Program-made: the position numbers and the translations under genes
Shown: one piece after another, positions 47,617-48,685 of the stretch
Numbering within the stretch: position 1 is the stretch's first letter
Layout of the letters: each line of letters starts with the position of its first letter
DNA from: Phoronis australis
Taxonomy: Eukaryota; Phoronida; Phoronidae
Direction of reading: 5' to 3'
DNA length: 48,685 nucleotides
Assembly (NCBI GenBank): GCA_002633005.1
Contig: NMRA01000386.1
Location: forward strand, 211,373 to 260,057
Notes under the pieces: model-generated
What the model was told of the DNA's origin: nothing
Database searches by the model: none
Seen by the model: the letters and a program-made list of their open reading frames with translations, nothing else

Positions 47617-47622
47617 CACGTG
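47617..47622. promoter_or_regulatory. CACGTG E-box just upstream of the hexosaminidase-like ATG
   Basis: Palindromic CACGTG inside ATCACGTGGT, 9 nt before the start codon. Lysosomal genes of vertebrates often carry GTCACGTGAC (TFEB/CLEAR) near the transcription start. With the true start site unknown this may be chance or 5' UTR. Confidence 0.25.
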
Positions 47623-48317
47623 ATGAATTTACCACGATTTTTTTGGTCTCGACTGTCTTCCACAACAGGAGCTGGAGGGATACTATAGAAGACTGAGGAT
47701 ACTAGGCTGGACTTTATAGCAAGTGGTGCTAAAAGGCGTCTCTTCAAAAGGCGCGCGCGACCTTGCGTTATTGTGTAAGAAAATATCACTTTCAGAGATA
47801 ATGTAAGTGCAGTTGAAGGCAGATTTTTCATACAGTTCGCCAAAGTAAACAAACGCCGTCGCTAGAAAGAATTAATAGGGCCTTCGGTCGCACACCTGTG
47901 ATGGTGGTTCGAGCACTAATGTAATTTTCAGCTGCTCTGCGACGCTATGCAACGAGTTACCGCCGGCTATTATACCGAAGGGAGATTTTTGAATGTGGTG
48001 AGCCAGCTCAGTTATGCGCCTGAAGTACTAATTAAAATCCCAGCAGATGACGCGTTATTTTCTAACACAATGAGCTGCGTTTACGATCACCATTTGCTTA
48101 ATGCTGTCAATAAACATTAGATCTAAATGCCTTGTGTTTTACTTGCGGGTATTTCAGCTGCGACTAAATCACGTTTGCGACTTCTCCATTTCTTGAAGTG
48201 TAATTGCTCAATTATTACTTTAGGTTGACGATAGCACTAAACGTTTTTGTTATTGCATTAAAGAGACGCATTCGGTTTTATAGAGCCGAAAACGTATTTT
48301 CGGGCATGTTGTTAGTT

Positions 48318-48482
48318 GGCACTGACGGATTTAGTGGTGGGAAAGGGCGCTACGTCCTCCCCTCCTAAAATTCTTCGAAATTCCATTTGGCAGTTCGGGG
48401 GTGCGAATGTCTGACCGTCAAAATCCTGGCTAGTACACCGCCCTGTCTCCCCCATCTCAAAATCCTGGATCCGCCCTTGGCT
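48318..48482. mobile_element. Short MITE family C, copy upstream of the hexosaminidase-like gene
   Basis: Starts GCACTGACGGATTTAGTGG and ends ATCCTGGATCCGCCCTTGG. Interior CCATTTGGCAGTTCGGGGGT and ACCGTCAAAATCCTGGCTAG are family blocks. Confidence 0.7.
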
Positions 48483-48685
48483 GGGATAGATTAATCTGCA
48501 TTTCGTTAGCTTTGACCTGGGCCCGGTCTCTAATCTTTGTACTCGAAACGAACTCGAAACTATTTTTGGCAATTTCTCTGCTCCTTTTGTGCGAACTTAA
48601 GATAATTGGTTATCAAACTGTGCTCGAATACATTATAGTTTATGCATAAGACTTTCTAGTTCAAGTTTGCCCTTGAAGACCCTTA

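Noticed and set aside
1-48685. Bacterial contamination as the source of the binding-protein domain
   Set aside because: The domain is split by animal introns containing repeats and shares the window with a 13-exon animal gene.

Overview
The window is animal genomic DNA. It has long introns, GT-AG splicing, polyadenylation signals, and decayed LINEs, MITEs and tRNA-derived SINE pieces. Almost none of the long ORFs are real genes; the coding content is spread over short exons. The species cannot be named from this sequence. An aquatic invertebrate is my best guess, from the inverted-repeat elements ending in a GGATCC/ATCCGCC-type motif and the lack of vertebrate repeats. By eye the DNA is AT-rich.

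Two complete, intact genes can be assembled by hand, both on the minus strand. (1) CDS 23013 to 4407, seven coding exons, 329 aa: a predicted type II membrane protein. It has a short N-terminal tail, one transmembrane helix, and an extracellular domain of the bacterial family 3 amino-acid-binding (periplasmic substrate-binding) fold. All exon junctions keep frame, and the last exon carries only ten codons including the stop. (2) CDS 47608 to 29906, thirteen coding exons, 591 aa: a beta-hexosaminidase of the HEXA/HEXB type (GH20). It has a signal peptide, substitutions at key active-site positions (Ser in place of the catalytic Asp just before the acid Glu, and Thr in place of the sugar-binding Glu), and a hydrophobic C-terminal tail that looks like a GPI-anchor signal.

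Layout. 1-1410: decayed LINE reverse transcriptase (minus). 2230-3050: copy of a dispersed repeat. 4136-23023: gene 1. Its introns hold a 2-kb LINE relic (7950-9960, plus strand), a 501-bp palindromic element (6954-7454), a second copy of the dispersed repeat (14060-14500), degenerate tandem repeats (15400-16910) and a tRNA-like SINE head (18815). 23.0-29.9 kb: intergenic, with a possible GIY-YIG/Penelope-like relic framed by inverted repeats (24478-25297) and two head-to-head MITEs (28731-29049). 29.9-47.6 kb: gene 2. Its introns carry three more copies of the dispersed repeat, a minisatellite (37620-37790) and several inverted-repeat elements; one of these contains a hammerhead-like motif. 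47.6-48.7 kb: upstream flank of gene 2 with one more MITE.

How the genes might work together: both products are predicted to face the outside of the cell or the secretory lumen. One binds a small ligand (probably an amino acid) and the other is a GH20 fold with altered chemistry. Nothing in the sequence shows that they act together beyond lying on the same strand about 6.9 kb apart.
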